Shown here piece after piece: positions 34,801 through 44,398 of a DNA stretch of 60,000 bases (position 1 is the stretch's first letter; each line of letters starts with the position of its first letter). The stretch spans positions 1,120,501-1,180,500 of the forward strand of contig NW_027017953.1 of the NCBI RefSeq assembly GCF_032854445.1. The letters are read 5' to 3'. The stretch comes from Liolophura sinensis. Its lineage: Eukaryota > Mollusca > Polyplacophora > Chitonida > Chitonidae. A model generated the notes under the pieces. It saw only the letters and a program-made list of their open reading frames with translations. It was not told where the DNA came from and made no database searches. A program made the translations under genes and the position numbers.

Positions 34801-35079
34801 TCGTGATGAGATTTATGAGGATGAATTCCAATCCATATATCACCAGCTGCAAATGGATTGCTTAAATCCTTCCAAAAACAGGCAGCGAATACACCACAAC
34901 CCCTGACCTCTAAATGATGGTATTTATTTCTGACAGGCCAACATAGGTACGACAGTTTATCACCTGGAGATGAAGTCTTCACGGTAACTCATTGTGTCGG
35001 CAGTTTATCTTCTTTTACAATATACTGGAATTTATGTTACCGTAGCCAAAATTCTTCCAATATAGAGGGCCAATCCTAG
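31833..35079. other. Intergenic with SINE-A tail scraps; no gene recognised
   Basis: Tail-only SINE-A scraps lie at about 32860-32902 and 32985-33035, and a poly-G tract at about 32779-32805. Small ORFs (32187-32438, 33061-33366, 33832-34089) have no recognised family and no splice context. Part of this stretch (34252-34635) recurs at the window's right end. Confidence 0.5.
34252..34635 (+). repeat. Segment duplicated at 59618-60000
   Basis: Collinear with 59618-60000 over ~384 bp with roughly 15 differences, mostly single substitutions and 1-nt indels. Shared blocks include CAGTTCGGCTTACATAAAGT and CTAGCTAACCAACAACCTGT. Confidence 0.9.
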
Positions 35080-35375
35080 GTCTTGTCACACCTAGAACCT
35101 TAAAAGAGAAAGTTGTAACTTCCTCGCTAACTTAAGGGGATAGTGCAACCATTGGTTGACCCGTATCAGTATAATGGCTCAGGTGGGGCAGCTTACTTCA
35201 TTTCGGTAAGTTGTTTCAGTGAAGCTGCATTTGGTAAAAAAACGGTGGAAGTCCGCCCTGCAAACAAGAGGGTACATTACACGTACATACACTCTAAGGA
35301 CTCCTTCGTCGCCTTGTGACTGAAAGATTGCTAAGTTTGACTTCAAACCAAAAGCAATCACTAACTTACTCCAAA
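35080..35375 (+). mobile_element. SINE-B copy
   Basis: Contains ACCTTAAAAGAGAAAGTTGT, CGTATCAGTATAATGGCTCA, TTCATTTCGGTAAGTTGTTT and CGGTGGAAGTCCGCCCTGCA. It shares blocks with 23250-23445 and with 49215-49415. Confidence 0.75.
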
Positions 35376-35687
35376 ATCACTTAAAACGAATAGCGCGGGC
35401 GTCACATAGCCTGTCTACAAAACGCTCCACCACAGTCAGAATCAACAGTCTCTTATAAACTCATTTTATGCTGTCCAAAGAATTCGTTATATTCTATCGC
35501 GGCTGTTTAATACAGTTTACAGATTCATTTCAGCTGGTGGGCAGTCTGAGTTCACCAATATGCCTCTGGACAAGTGGTCTCCATCGAACGTTGAACAGTG
35601 CCCCATTGTCTCCAAGGCCACACAAGCAGCCAGAGCGCAGGAATGAAAAGTATTTCAAAATTCAAAGCTCATCAAGGACAAGGGGAC

Positions 35688-35968
35688 ATCCGTGGCCTAG
35701 CGCTTTGCATCCTAGCGTAGCACAAAGGCCCAGGACCCTTGCATCAATTTATATTATTGCTATGCCTTCAAGTCCAGCTCATATATACTGGCTTCCTCCC
35801 TGGTCGTACTTGGGAAGGTCTGCCATCAATCTACGGATGGTTGTGGGTTTTCCTCGGGTTAAGCCCCATTTTCTCCCACCATAATGATTCTATTAAGTAA
35901 TATTATAATAATGGTATACTGGAGTACGGCTTAATGCTCCAATCAAGTAAATAAATAAACAAATAAAT
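35688..35968 (+). mobile_element. SINE-A copy, near full length
   Basis: It begins with a tRNA-like head (CCGTGGCCTAGCGCTTTGC), then TTCAAGTCCAGCTCATATAT, GGCTTCCTCCCTGG, GGATGGTTGTGGGTTTTCCT and TTCTCCCACCATAATG. It ends in CAATCAAGTAAATAAATAAA. It is the best reference copy here for orientation: head left, AATAAAT tail right. Confidence 0.85.
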
Positions 35969-36809
35969 TATCATGGACACATGTACAATGACGTTCCACT
36001 CATCTCTATACATGTAACTTTATGACGGAACAATTGGCTACTCACTGGGCACTAGCACTCTCAATGTTATTCACATACGATTCATGAAATGCTGATATCT
36101 TGGCAAAAAGTGTATACAGTGCCTGTAGAATATAAACATCTTCTTACCAATTAATGATGGCAAAATAAAGGGCCCAAATATGGAGTTACAGTGATGTCTA
36201 TGTATATTGTATATGTTATCCTGACCTTTCCACGCATTTGTTTTGGGTTATTATGGGAAAATAATATATAAGCAACACATACATAGATATATTTATACAT
36301 ATATCCCATACAACAGGCACAAAACATACCAGGCTCAGATTTCTGGCCCGCTTACTGTTTTTGTGACCTTTTAAACACAAAGCTATTAGCTGGTGCACAA
36401 ATAATGCCATGTCATAAAGGGATATATAATGCTAGGAGCTGTTTGTGGACCTCAATATATCCCCGCCACCCACGTCCGTCCGTTTTGTCAGATCGGAGCA
36501 ATTTTCAGAACTTTTTTGAAAACAGTTCACCGTTTTGGTTGGAAACTTAGTTTCACTTGGGCGAGTTACAGATCAAGGTCGAGTTTTTGTAATTTTCGTC
36601 AAATCTGGATAAAAGTATGGCCGTTTTTTACTGTTTTATACTTAACACATTGTTCCAGACTGTTTGAAAATTTCTATATTGAAAATTAGCACATTGCTTC
36701 ATTAAGACAAATTACAGGCTAAGGCCGAGTACGGAGTCGTTTCGTCCATTTTCGACAAAATTCTGGTCATTTCTGTTTTGTTGTAAACGTTGACATTTTT
36801 ATTACTCTG
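35969..36809. other. Intergenic; two diverged ~180-bp direct repeats
   Basis: Within 36530-36790, GAGTTACAGATCAAGGTCGAG followed by a TTTTCGTC block is echoed by AAATTACAGGCTAAGGCCGAG followed by TTTTCGAC. It looks like an old two-copy duplication. No gene recognised. Confidence 0.4.
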
Positions 36810-37100
36810 ACGTCTCAAACAGGTAGGAGACACAAACAGGTAGGAGACACATATTTTGCCAACGTCTCAAACAGGTAGGAGACACATATTGCCAACGCCT
36901 CAAACACGCAGGATACGCATATTTTGCCAACGTCTCAAACAGGTAGGAGACACATATTGCCAACGTCTCAAACAGGTAGGAGACACAAACAGGTAGGAGA
37001 CACATATTACCAACCACCCAGACAGGTAGGGAACACATATTGCCAGCGACTCAGACAGGTATGGGGCACATACTACCAAAGACTCAAACAGGTAGCGGAC
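36810..37100 (+). repeat. 33-bp minisatellite (~9 copies)
   Basis: Unit GTCTCAAACAGGTAGGAGAC plus ACATATTGCCAAC, period 33, with some partial units (short CAAACAGGTAGGAGACA steps at 36820-36850 and 36970-37005). Confidence 0.9.
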
Positions 37101-38164
37101 ACATGTTGCCACAGCAATATTTCCAGAATGCTTGCTACATGTATATTCAAGATTCGGCCCCTGTTGTTAAAAGTACATGCTCAGAAACTCCGTACTTGTG
37201 ACCTATCCCATGCTAGGCCTGCCTATACCAATTGAAGAATTATCCAAGAAGTCAGTTTAGAGGATGAAGATATCAAGGAAATCAGCCTAGCCTCTAGGCA
37301 TGTCTATTTATAGCGCTGTGACATTTCAGGAGGTCTACATTTCAGTGCGCATGCTCAGTTTCCCTCCAGCGCTAAAGTACAGACGAGTTACGACTTTGAC
37401 ATTCAGTATCTAAAGCTTATTTTTAGCTTCAGGCACTTTTATGACGAGACTGTTTAAATAAACGACTTAGTTCCCGTAAGGTCACATAGTTACAGAATAC
37501 GCTGACCTCTCTTCTTTAATACACAAGCCTTCATTTAGAGCCGAAAAGGAAATGTCCATGGTTTCCTTATGCTTACCAGAAGCTCCTGAGCCGCCCAGGG
37601 AGCTGAATGGGTGCTGGTTGGGTGGAGTGTGTTGATGAGGGGTGGTTAGGTGGGGTGAAGTCGGGGTTATATAAGAATGTGTTGTCAGTTATTTTATTGC
37701 ACCTTGAATTAACAGACTTAAATGCGATTTGAGGCAAATTTTCTCCTCGTGTATCTTTGCGTAAATGACGTGTACCGGCTTGCGGCTTACAGTATCCCTA
37801 CTGCGACTCTGTGAGGACTGGTTTTGTCACAATGCTGTAAAAACTACACATTGGGAAATGGAAATCGAAAAGCTATCAGATCTTTTGCGTCGAGAAGATT
37901 CTTATTTATATATATTTGAAATTAAAGGACGAATTCGATATATTTACGTAGTATTTGTTCTTAGCTATTGTGCTATAGGCTGGGAAATTTTTCTTGTCAA
38001 GTATCCTTGTTGGTATTAAAAATTGTTTATTTGTCCTTGCTTTTTTGTAAATGACCAGTCTTGTAGTATACGTATATAACTGTTGGATCGGCAGTTGATA
38101 CTGTGGAAAAGGGCCTCGTGATCATTGACTTAATAAATAAAAACATCATATTTTAATGGTTTTG
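37101..38164. other. Intergenic, nothing recognised
   Basis: A small ORF at 37765-38019 has no recognisable family. No repeats were identified. Confidence 0.4.
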
Positions 38165-38560
38165 TCGTATCCGTGTATGTGATATGATAATGGGCTTATT
38201 GCATATCCGTGTATGTGATATGATAATGGGCTTATTGCGTACAAGTGTATGTAATATGATAATGGGCTTATTGCGTACAAGTGTATGTGATATGATAATG
38301 GGCTTATTGCGTACAAGTGTATGTGATATGATATTGGTCTTATTGCATATCCGTGTATGTGATATGATAATGGTCTTATTGCGTATCCGTGTATGTGATA
38401 TGATAATGGGCTTATTGCGTACAAGTGTATGTGATATGATATTGGTCTTATTGCATATCCGTGTATGTGATATGATAATGGGCTTATTGCATATCCGTGT
38501 ATGTGATATGATAATGAGCTTATTGTGTATCCGTGTATATGATATGACTATTTTTTCTAT
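38165..38560 (+). repeat. 36-bp minisatellite (~11 copies)
   Basis: Unit GTGTATGTGATATGATAATG plus GGCTTATTGCATATCC, period 36, with two unit variants (GCATATCC and GCGTACAA) interleaved. Confidence 0.94.
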
Positions 38561-38697
38561 TGTGTCGCAACACGATGTTGCTATTGTAGTTTGAGTACGA
38601 TACCGTTTTACTCATCTTTCTCGGTGCATACATTCAACCGTAAAATCATGACTGGATGGAAATTAGCTACAGAATTATGGTTATTTTGGTTGGCAAT

Positions 38698-38850
38698 TGT
38701 AATAAAGTCACACAAGGCTTCGTGTGTAAAAGGCACAGTGAAGTTTATAATGACAGTGAACATCGATCGAGCGTCGTGCTCTATGAGCGCAGTCATTACA
38801 TGTGCACATTAACTGTTGTGGCGCTATACGCGCTTATACACGATGTTACA
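38698..38850 (-). repeat. 3' LTR
   Basis: TG...CA ended, 153 bp. It shares GTGAAGTTT..A.TGACAGTGAACATCGATCGA with the other LTR. A short purine stretch (AAGAGGA on the - strand) adjoins its inner edge and may be the polypurine tract. Confidence 0.92.
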
Positions 38851-39199
38851 ATCCTCTTAATTCCATTGAATCCGGTCCTGGTGTCAACGACAGATTCATC
38901 CGTCTGGTCGTGTTCTTTTCTGCACAGTTGCTGATATCCATTTCTTCCCTCTGCCATAATTGTGAACACAGACCATGTTGTTTTCCAATATAGTGCGACT
39001 TTTCCCATGTCGATCATGGTATGTCCTCTGCTGCTATTGCTTATCGCCAATGCGTCCTTGAATATCTGGGTGCAATACGCCTAGTCTGATTTTGAGTCAT
39101 CGATTTATCAACATTTCAGCACGTGACAAGCTTGTTGCCTGTGGAGTGATTCTAGACTGAAAAAGTAACGGATTCAGTTTGTCCTGAAGGGAACCATCT

Positions 39200-39640
39200 T
39201 TTATCTCGGCCATAATCCGAGATATAATCTTATCTCGGCAAAGGACTGTTGTAGTTTCTCAATGGTAAAACTACTAGTCGATCCATTGATTGTCAAGATT
39301 TCCAGCCACGTTGTATAGGAATCTATTGATAGGAGAAAATGTTTTCCCCATGTATGGTCCCCCATAATCGATGTGAATTCTGGACCGAGGTCGACCTGGA
39401 CTTTTCCATGGGTGTAATGGTGCTTCCTGTAGTGTACGCTCATATGGTTGACACTCTGTACAACTGCAGACTTTGTTTTCAAGTTCATTGTCCATATTGG
39501 GCCACCACACATCGCTTCTGGCAAGGTTTTTTATACGAGAAATCCCTGGATGAGTTACATGAAGTTGCTGTATCACCTGTTGACATTCCTGTGGAGGTAC
39601 AATGACATGTGCTCAACATAGAAGACAACCATTGTGTACA
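39200..39640 (-). pseudogene. Integrase remnant
   Basis: Keeps an HHCC-type zinc-binding region (LHVTHPG ... CSCTEC) and the first catalytic-domain aspartate (HIDYGGPY). The reading ends before the second Asp and the Glu, so the catalytic core is truncated and inactive. Confidence 0.85.
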
Positions 39641-39695
39641 TGGAGTTGTGTCCGTCTTGTGAAAAACGGTTGCAAGTTTGCTTCCTGGCATTTAT

Positions 39696-40160
39696 CTAGC
39701 CAACCCTGAAGAACAGATTTGAGTTCTCTGGACAACGTTGAGACCATGGTTTGACTTGCTTTGGGCTTACAGGTCCATGAATGTCCAGATGTCCCATGAG
39801 TAAAATGTTCTGTCCTGGGATTGGTAGATTTTTACCGCCTGATGAATCAGTACATGGCAAACGACTTAAAGCATCTGCGTTTGCATTTGACTCACCAGAT
39901 TTGAAGACCAACTCATAGTCCTAGGCTGACAAGGTCAATACCCATAGCTGAATATGTGCTGCTGTCATGGCTGGTATTCCCTTGGTTTCTTTCAACAGTC
40001 CAAGTAATGGTTTGTGGTCACTCATTATGGTAAAATGTCGCCCATAAAGAAATTGATGATTCATGAGTGTGCGCAACATGAAGCCAATGGGTCGCTCTGT
40101 TCCGTCCGCCATTTTGTGAGAGAGCATTGCCCCAATTTCTTATGGTGACGCATCACAGCC
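39696..40160 (-). pseudogene. RNase H remnant
   Basis: Shows CDAS, YGRHFTIMSDHKPLLGL and NANADALSRLP motifs. The spacing between the IGF motif and YGRHF is too short for the family, so the segment carrying the catalytic Glu appears deleted. Confidence 0.85.
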
Positions 40161-40239
40161 CAATACCAAGGGTTGCTTGGGTCGAAGTGGACTAACACAT
40201 CTGAAGACTATGACAATCCTTTTAACATAAGGATTTTCC

Positions 40240-40720
40240 ATCGTTCTCTGGAAAATTAGAACTGCATTGGGCATCCTATATGGTAGTCGGTTATACTGAA
40301 ATAACCCCTGAGTGTTAATTGTGCTGAATAAAGATTATTTAGAATCTTCGTCCGGTAACATCTGTCGGTAGCCTCGAGAGAGGTTTAACTTTGTAAACTG
40401 TAGCATACAAATCTTTAGCGCTAGGAATTGGATAGCCGTCCAATTTGGAAACTAGATTAACTGTTTGTTTTTAGTTTCCACATATGGGGATAGATTTGTC
40501 TCTCTTCATTACTGGTACTACTATTGCCTCTTCTGACTGAAGTCTGTACAATTCCAGATCAGTTTTCTCAAGTAAGACATACGGTAGTGGTCTTGGTCTG
40601 AAGAAGTTAGGCTAAGCATTTTTCTCCACAGTTATCTTGGCCTTAACTCTCTTAAAGGTGCCTAATCCCTCTTTGAAGAGGTCAGGATACTTGTCCAACA
40701 CAGTTCCTGCTGTAACTGAT
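40240..40720 (-). pseudogene. Reverse transcriptase remnant
   Basis: The N-terminal fingers-like region (VPVMKRDKSIPICGN) is visible with stops. No YxDD palm motif is found before the RNase H remnant begins, so the catalytic palm is missing. Confidence 0.75.
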
Positions 40721-40859
40721 TTTTTATTTATTTCAGAAATGTCTCTCCAGTTCAATCTGATTTGACTTAAGCAGTCTTTGCCTAGCACGTTGGAACTGTT
40801 GCCTTTAGTGACAACCGCTATAAGGTTAGCGGATTGTCCATTGTATGATACCTAGACCA

Positions 40860-41030
40860 CAACTGTACCTAATACTGGAATTTCCTCCCCTGTGTATATC
40901 CTGAGTTTAACTTTGGATTTCTGGAGTGTCCCAATTTTCAGCTGGTTGTATGTCTTTTCATCCAGCACAGTAAATGCTGATCCAGTGTCTGATATGGTTT
41001 CTTGTTCCAATCACGCTGAAGGCTAAACAC
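40860..41030 (-). pseudogene. Aspartic protease remnant
   Basis: DTGSA is encoded at 40990-40976 on the - strand, preceded by IS and followed by FTVLDEKTYNQL. A stop follows near 40855. Confidence 0.75.
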
Positions 41031-41069
41031 TGTATAGACGTCCTCGTCTTCCCCGACAGATTTGGCCTC

Positions 41070-42057
41070 GCGCTTTACAAGATTGGCTTGTTGTGGTTTT
41101 CGACGACATTTATTTTTGTTATTTTCTGACGGCTTTGAGTGACTTTGTTTCGCTTGACCAGGATTATTACCACGTTGCTGTTTGTTCCAAACAGGCCTGG
41201 TCAATGTGTCCCCTTTTCTAACAAAAATCACGCATTGAATCTGTATGGCGACGCGTAGATGACCATTACCACCCTGTTGTTTGTTCCAAACAGGTCTTGT
41301 CAATGTGTCCCCATTTCTAACAAAAAACACACGTTGAATGGGTATGGCGACGTGTAGATGGCCATTACCACCCTGTTGTTTGTTCCAAACAGGCCTGGTC
41401 AATGTGTCCCCTTTTCTGACAGAAACCACAGGTTGAATGGATGTTACGACATGTAGATGGCTCGTGATTTCCCGTACAGCGAGAGCATACTGTAAACGAA
41501 GTTTTACTTGTTTTAGCCGGAATTTTATTGACTTTTGTTTATTTTACAGGTTGTGTGGATTGCTGAGTGTGTTGGAGGTCCTATGTATTTTTAGCTGCTA
41601 ATTCCATAGCTGTAGCTTCTTCATACTCCCTTTGGAACGTTAACCAAGGCTCCGTCAGTAATCTTCTTTCCCTCTACATATTATACATGCCTCTTAGCAT
41701 ATCATCATATGTTTAGAAAGTCGACGTAATTCAGACACAAACACAGCAACTGACTTGCCCGTGGCCCTTACTCGACTGTTGAATTTGCATCTCTGAACAT
41801 GCGCTGAAGGCGAGGGATCGTGGTGATCACCAATTATTTTCACCGGTTCGTTAAACGTTTTTGCGCCAGGGTTTTCATGTGCAACTAAATTCCTTATGAG
41901 TTTATAAGTCCTCCCTCCACAAATACTGAGTAGGATTGAGCGCTTTTTCATCTTCAGTGTCATTAGCAGTGAGGTAATGTTCTAATCGTTTAATGTATGC
42001 AGTCCAACTGCCGCTCACCTTTTCTTCGAATTCCTCGATTTTGGTGTGCGGAGCCAT
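41070..42057 (-). pseudogene. Gag remnant with double CCHC zinc knuckle
   Basis: The ATG at 42057 starts a gag-like frame that shifts near 41940 into LLSICGGRTYKLIRNLV. Zinc knuckles CX2CX3HX4C and CX2CX4GHX4C are encoded at about 41495-41395. The frame is broken repeatedly. Confidence 0.8.
41178..41475 (-). repeat. 99-bp tandem triplication within gag
   Basis: TTTGTTCCAAACAGG recurs at 99-bp intervals (41183, 41282 and 41381 region). Each unit covers the second zinc-knuckle segment; the duplicated copies have lost a Cys or gained a stop. Confidence 0.88.
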
Positions 42058-42079
42058 CGATAGAATAACCTATACCACA

Positions 42080-42103
42080 GATCCCATCCTCGTCGCCAAA
42101 ATA
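42080..42103 (-). other. Candidate primer-binding site
   Basis: Just inside the 5' LTR (- strand) is TGGCGACGAGGATGG, which could pair with a tRNA 3' end ending CGCCA. The tRNA is not identified. Confidence 0.5.
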
Positions 42104-42255
42104 TGTAATAAAGGAACACGAAGCTTCTTATGTAAAAGGCGCAGTGAAGTTTGTATTGACAGTGAACATCGATCGACCATAGTGCTATATGAACGCAGCC
42201 ATTACAGGTGCACATAACTGTTGTGGTGCTATACACACTTGTACACGATATTACA
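42104..42255 (-). repeat. 5' LTR
   Basis: 152 bp, TG...CA ended, directly repeats 38698-38850. Followed on its outer side by the GCAAT target duplication. Confidence 0.92.
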
Positions 42256-42344
42256 GCAATAATTATCTCAACTGGACAGCCAGCTTATTTATGGCTTATT
42301 GTATTGTGTGGTAACGTGTATTTGGGACGCATGATTAACGTCAT

Positions 42345-42592
42345 TTATTATTTGATTGCTGCTTTAACGCCATACCCAAGAGTATATTTCACAACGGCAG
42401 CCATCATTATGGTCGAAGGAAGCCGGGAAGGGAACATCATCACCATCCAAATATTGCTGACAGACCTTCACTCGTACAAACGGAGAGGAAGCCGACTTGA
42501 CCTGGATCTGACCTCAGGGCGGCCACATTGGTAACAGGCACCTATATCACTACGCAGTGCTAGCGCTCTAACAATTCGGCCACGAAGGGCCT
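42345..42592 (-). mobile_element. SINE-A copy, near full length
   Basis: On the + strand it reads TGCTTTAACGCCATACCCAA, CATCATTATGGTCGAAGG, GGAGAGGAAGCCGACTTGAC and GCTCTAACAATTCGGCCACG. This is the reverse complement of SINE-A, with the head at the right. Confidence 0.8.
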
Positions 42593-43976
42593 AGTCACGA
42601 TGGACTTGGTCATGCATTAGTGGATGTGGATGGCTGGTGCTCGTTTTTCTCAGAACACGAGTTTATTTAACTGTCATGAGGACAATCTTCGTCCGCCCGA
42701 TATTGTTTATGCCGCGAGCCGCTCAGTAGAGACCTCAGTGTCAATTTGACCCAGGCGTCTGTTAACCTTCATCACTGCCGGGCACACAACCTGTTGTCTC
42801 TTGTACGTGGACGCTCCCTACAAAAAAAAAAAAACGCACGTGATGCCCTTAGATGTAACCCCGGGGTCGTCCAGATAAGCTGTTTTGGCATCACCCCAGG
42901 GGTGCTCAGAATACCGAGACCCGTGTACATACCTTTGCAAGTGCGTAGTTACTGTCGTTAAAAAGTCCAGTAAAATACCACTATTGTAGTAGATTACTAA
43001 TAATTACCGTATAAATCTGTGGCAACAGATGAACTCAGCCTAGATATTTCTGGCTACATGAGTAAATGCCAAGACAATTATACTAAAAGCATTTCCCAGT
43101 TGTGACCATGCCATTAATGCCAAATTTGCGTGCACAATTTTTGGAATATTTCGCTCTTCTTTGTGTCAATATGGCTGGCAAACACGAAGTCGATCGGATG
43201 ATCGGATGTGGAAAAAATCCAAGGACAGATATAGGTACAGAGATTCCTTCTTTTACAGTGATTGAACCTGCATGAGGTTTCACTCATGCAGCGTCAATTA
43301 TGTAGTCAAACAATAAGTAATCAGTCAGTGAATCAGTCAGTCGATCGTTAAGGAGTTGTGTTGCAACATTTTTCAGTATCATGACATCTTTTCAGTATAA
43401 TGGTTTACTATCAATACCTTGTTTGATAATATTCAATCCGGAGGTAAAACATGGGAAGCCAGTTCTGTTTTTGCATCCGGAAACTTCGTATTTGCGCATT
43501 TTTTTATCATTTGACATTGACAGAATTTGCTGACGTCGATTGGTTCAAATGACTGATTGTTGTTTAATCAAGAATATAGGACTGAAGTGACGACTGTTAG
43601 TTTGATGGATGGACGAGACAGAGTGTCGGAGTAAAATCTCATCCTTTGTGTATTCCGTGTTGGTCTCCAAGTTAAGTCATCTTCAGAGAACTTTACGAGC
43701 CTGAATTGTAAGCAATGGGCATTTTGACCGGTTAAAACCGACTACTATTTGATGGCAATTTTGAGGAAGTGTAGCTGCTGATTTGTACCCTAGTATCATT
43801 TATACGAACAGATCCGGAACCTGCTTGTTAGTAAATAGTGCATTATGTCCTGGACGGCAAAATGTCTACCGAGATTTTGTTTTCAGCATATACCTAAACA
43901 GAAAGAATACGATATATTAATCTAAATCATTCATTTTGAACATATTTACTGAGAGATGACATTTCTCTCTTTGCAG
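42593..43976. other. Flank or intron upstream of the EGF/SEA gene
   Basis: No exon with a signal peptide was recognised. The stretch ends in a good acceptor (atttctctctttgcag at 43961-43976), so the gene's earlier exons lie farther left or are unrecognised here. Confidence 0.45.
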
Positions 43977-44398
43977 GAATTGTGATATCTGCTACAAGAT
44001 CAGACATAATAGTTCCCAGGAGGGAAGACGGTAGTGTACATGTGGACGCTTATGGTGATAGTGCTGTTAGGGTCAAAAGACAAATTTCAGAAGGTGCGCC
44101 AACTGATGACAAGAAGCCTTTAGAGCCTCAGATTACCAGCAGCGGAGAGGCACCAACAGACGGGGCAATCACCGAGTTCCTGACACCGGAAATGTCTCGC
44201 CCGAATCAGAGTCAGGGACCAACGAGACGACGTCTATAGCGACGCCTTGGTGGAACCGCGTAGACACGGAAACAGTGCCCTGTAACGCGGAGACGCACGA
44301 GGGATGTGACGTCACCAACTTCAAGCGCTGTTCTAAAGATGGCGTGTGCATGTGTCTGAAGGGTTACGCCTTAAATAGAGAGTATTCTCAATGTGTAG
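43977..44398 (+). CDS. EGF/SEA gene exon: linker and first Cys-rich module
   Basis: The acceptor is ctctttgcag and the donor GTAG|GTATGT. It starts ISATRSDIIVPRREDGSV with Thr/Pro/Glu-rich sequence, then shifts frame near 44170-44195 into SESGTNETTS and an EGF-like module (PCNAETHEGCDV, CSKDGVCMCLKGYALN). No splice pair resolves the shift; it may be an assembly error or a lesion. Confidence 0.75.

Larger units (their letters stand above)
38698..42255 (-). mobile_element. Ty3-type LTR retrotransposon, defective, with LTRs and TSD
   Basis: Two direct repeats of 153 and 152 bp (38698-38850, 42104-42255) each start TGTAATA and end TTACA. They are flanked by GCAAT at 38693-38697 and 42256-42260. 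Internal - strand remnants run in order gag, double zinc knuckle, aspartic protease, reverse transcriptase, RNase H, integrase. This gag-PR-RT-RH-IN order is that of Ty3-like elements. At 3.56 kb it is too short for an autonomous copy, and frameshifts, stops and internal deletions show that it is dead. The LTRs differ by over 10%, so the insertion is old. Confidence 0.93.
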
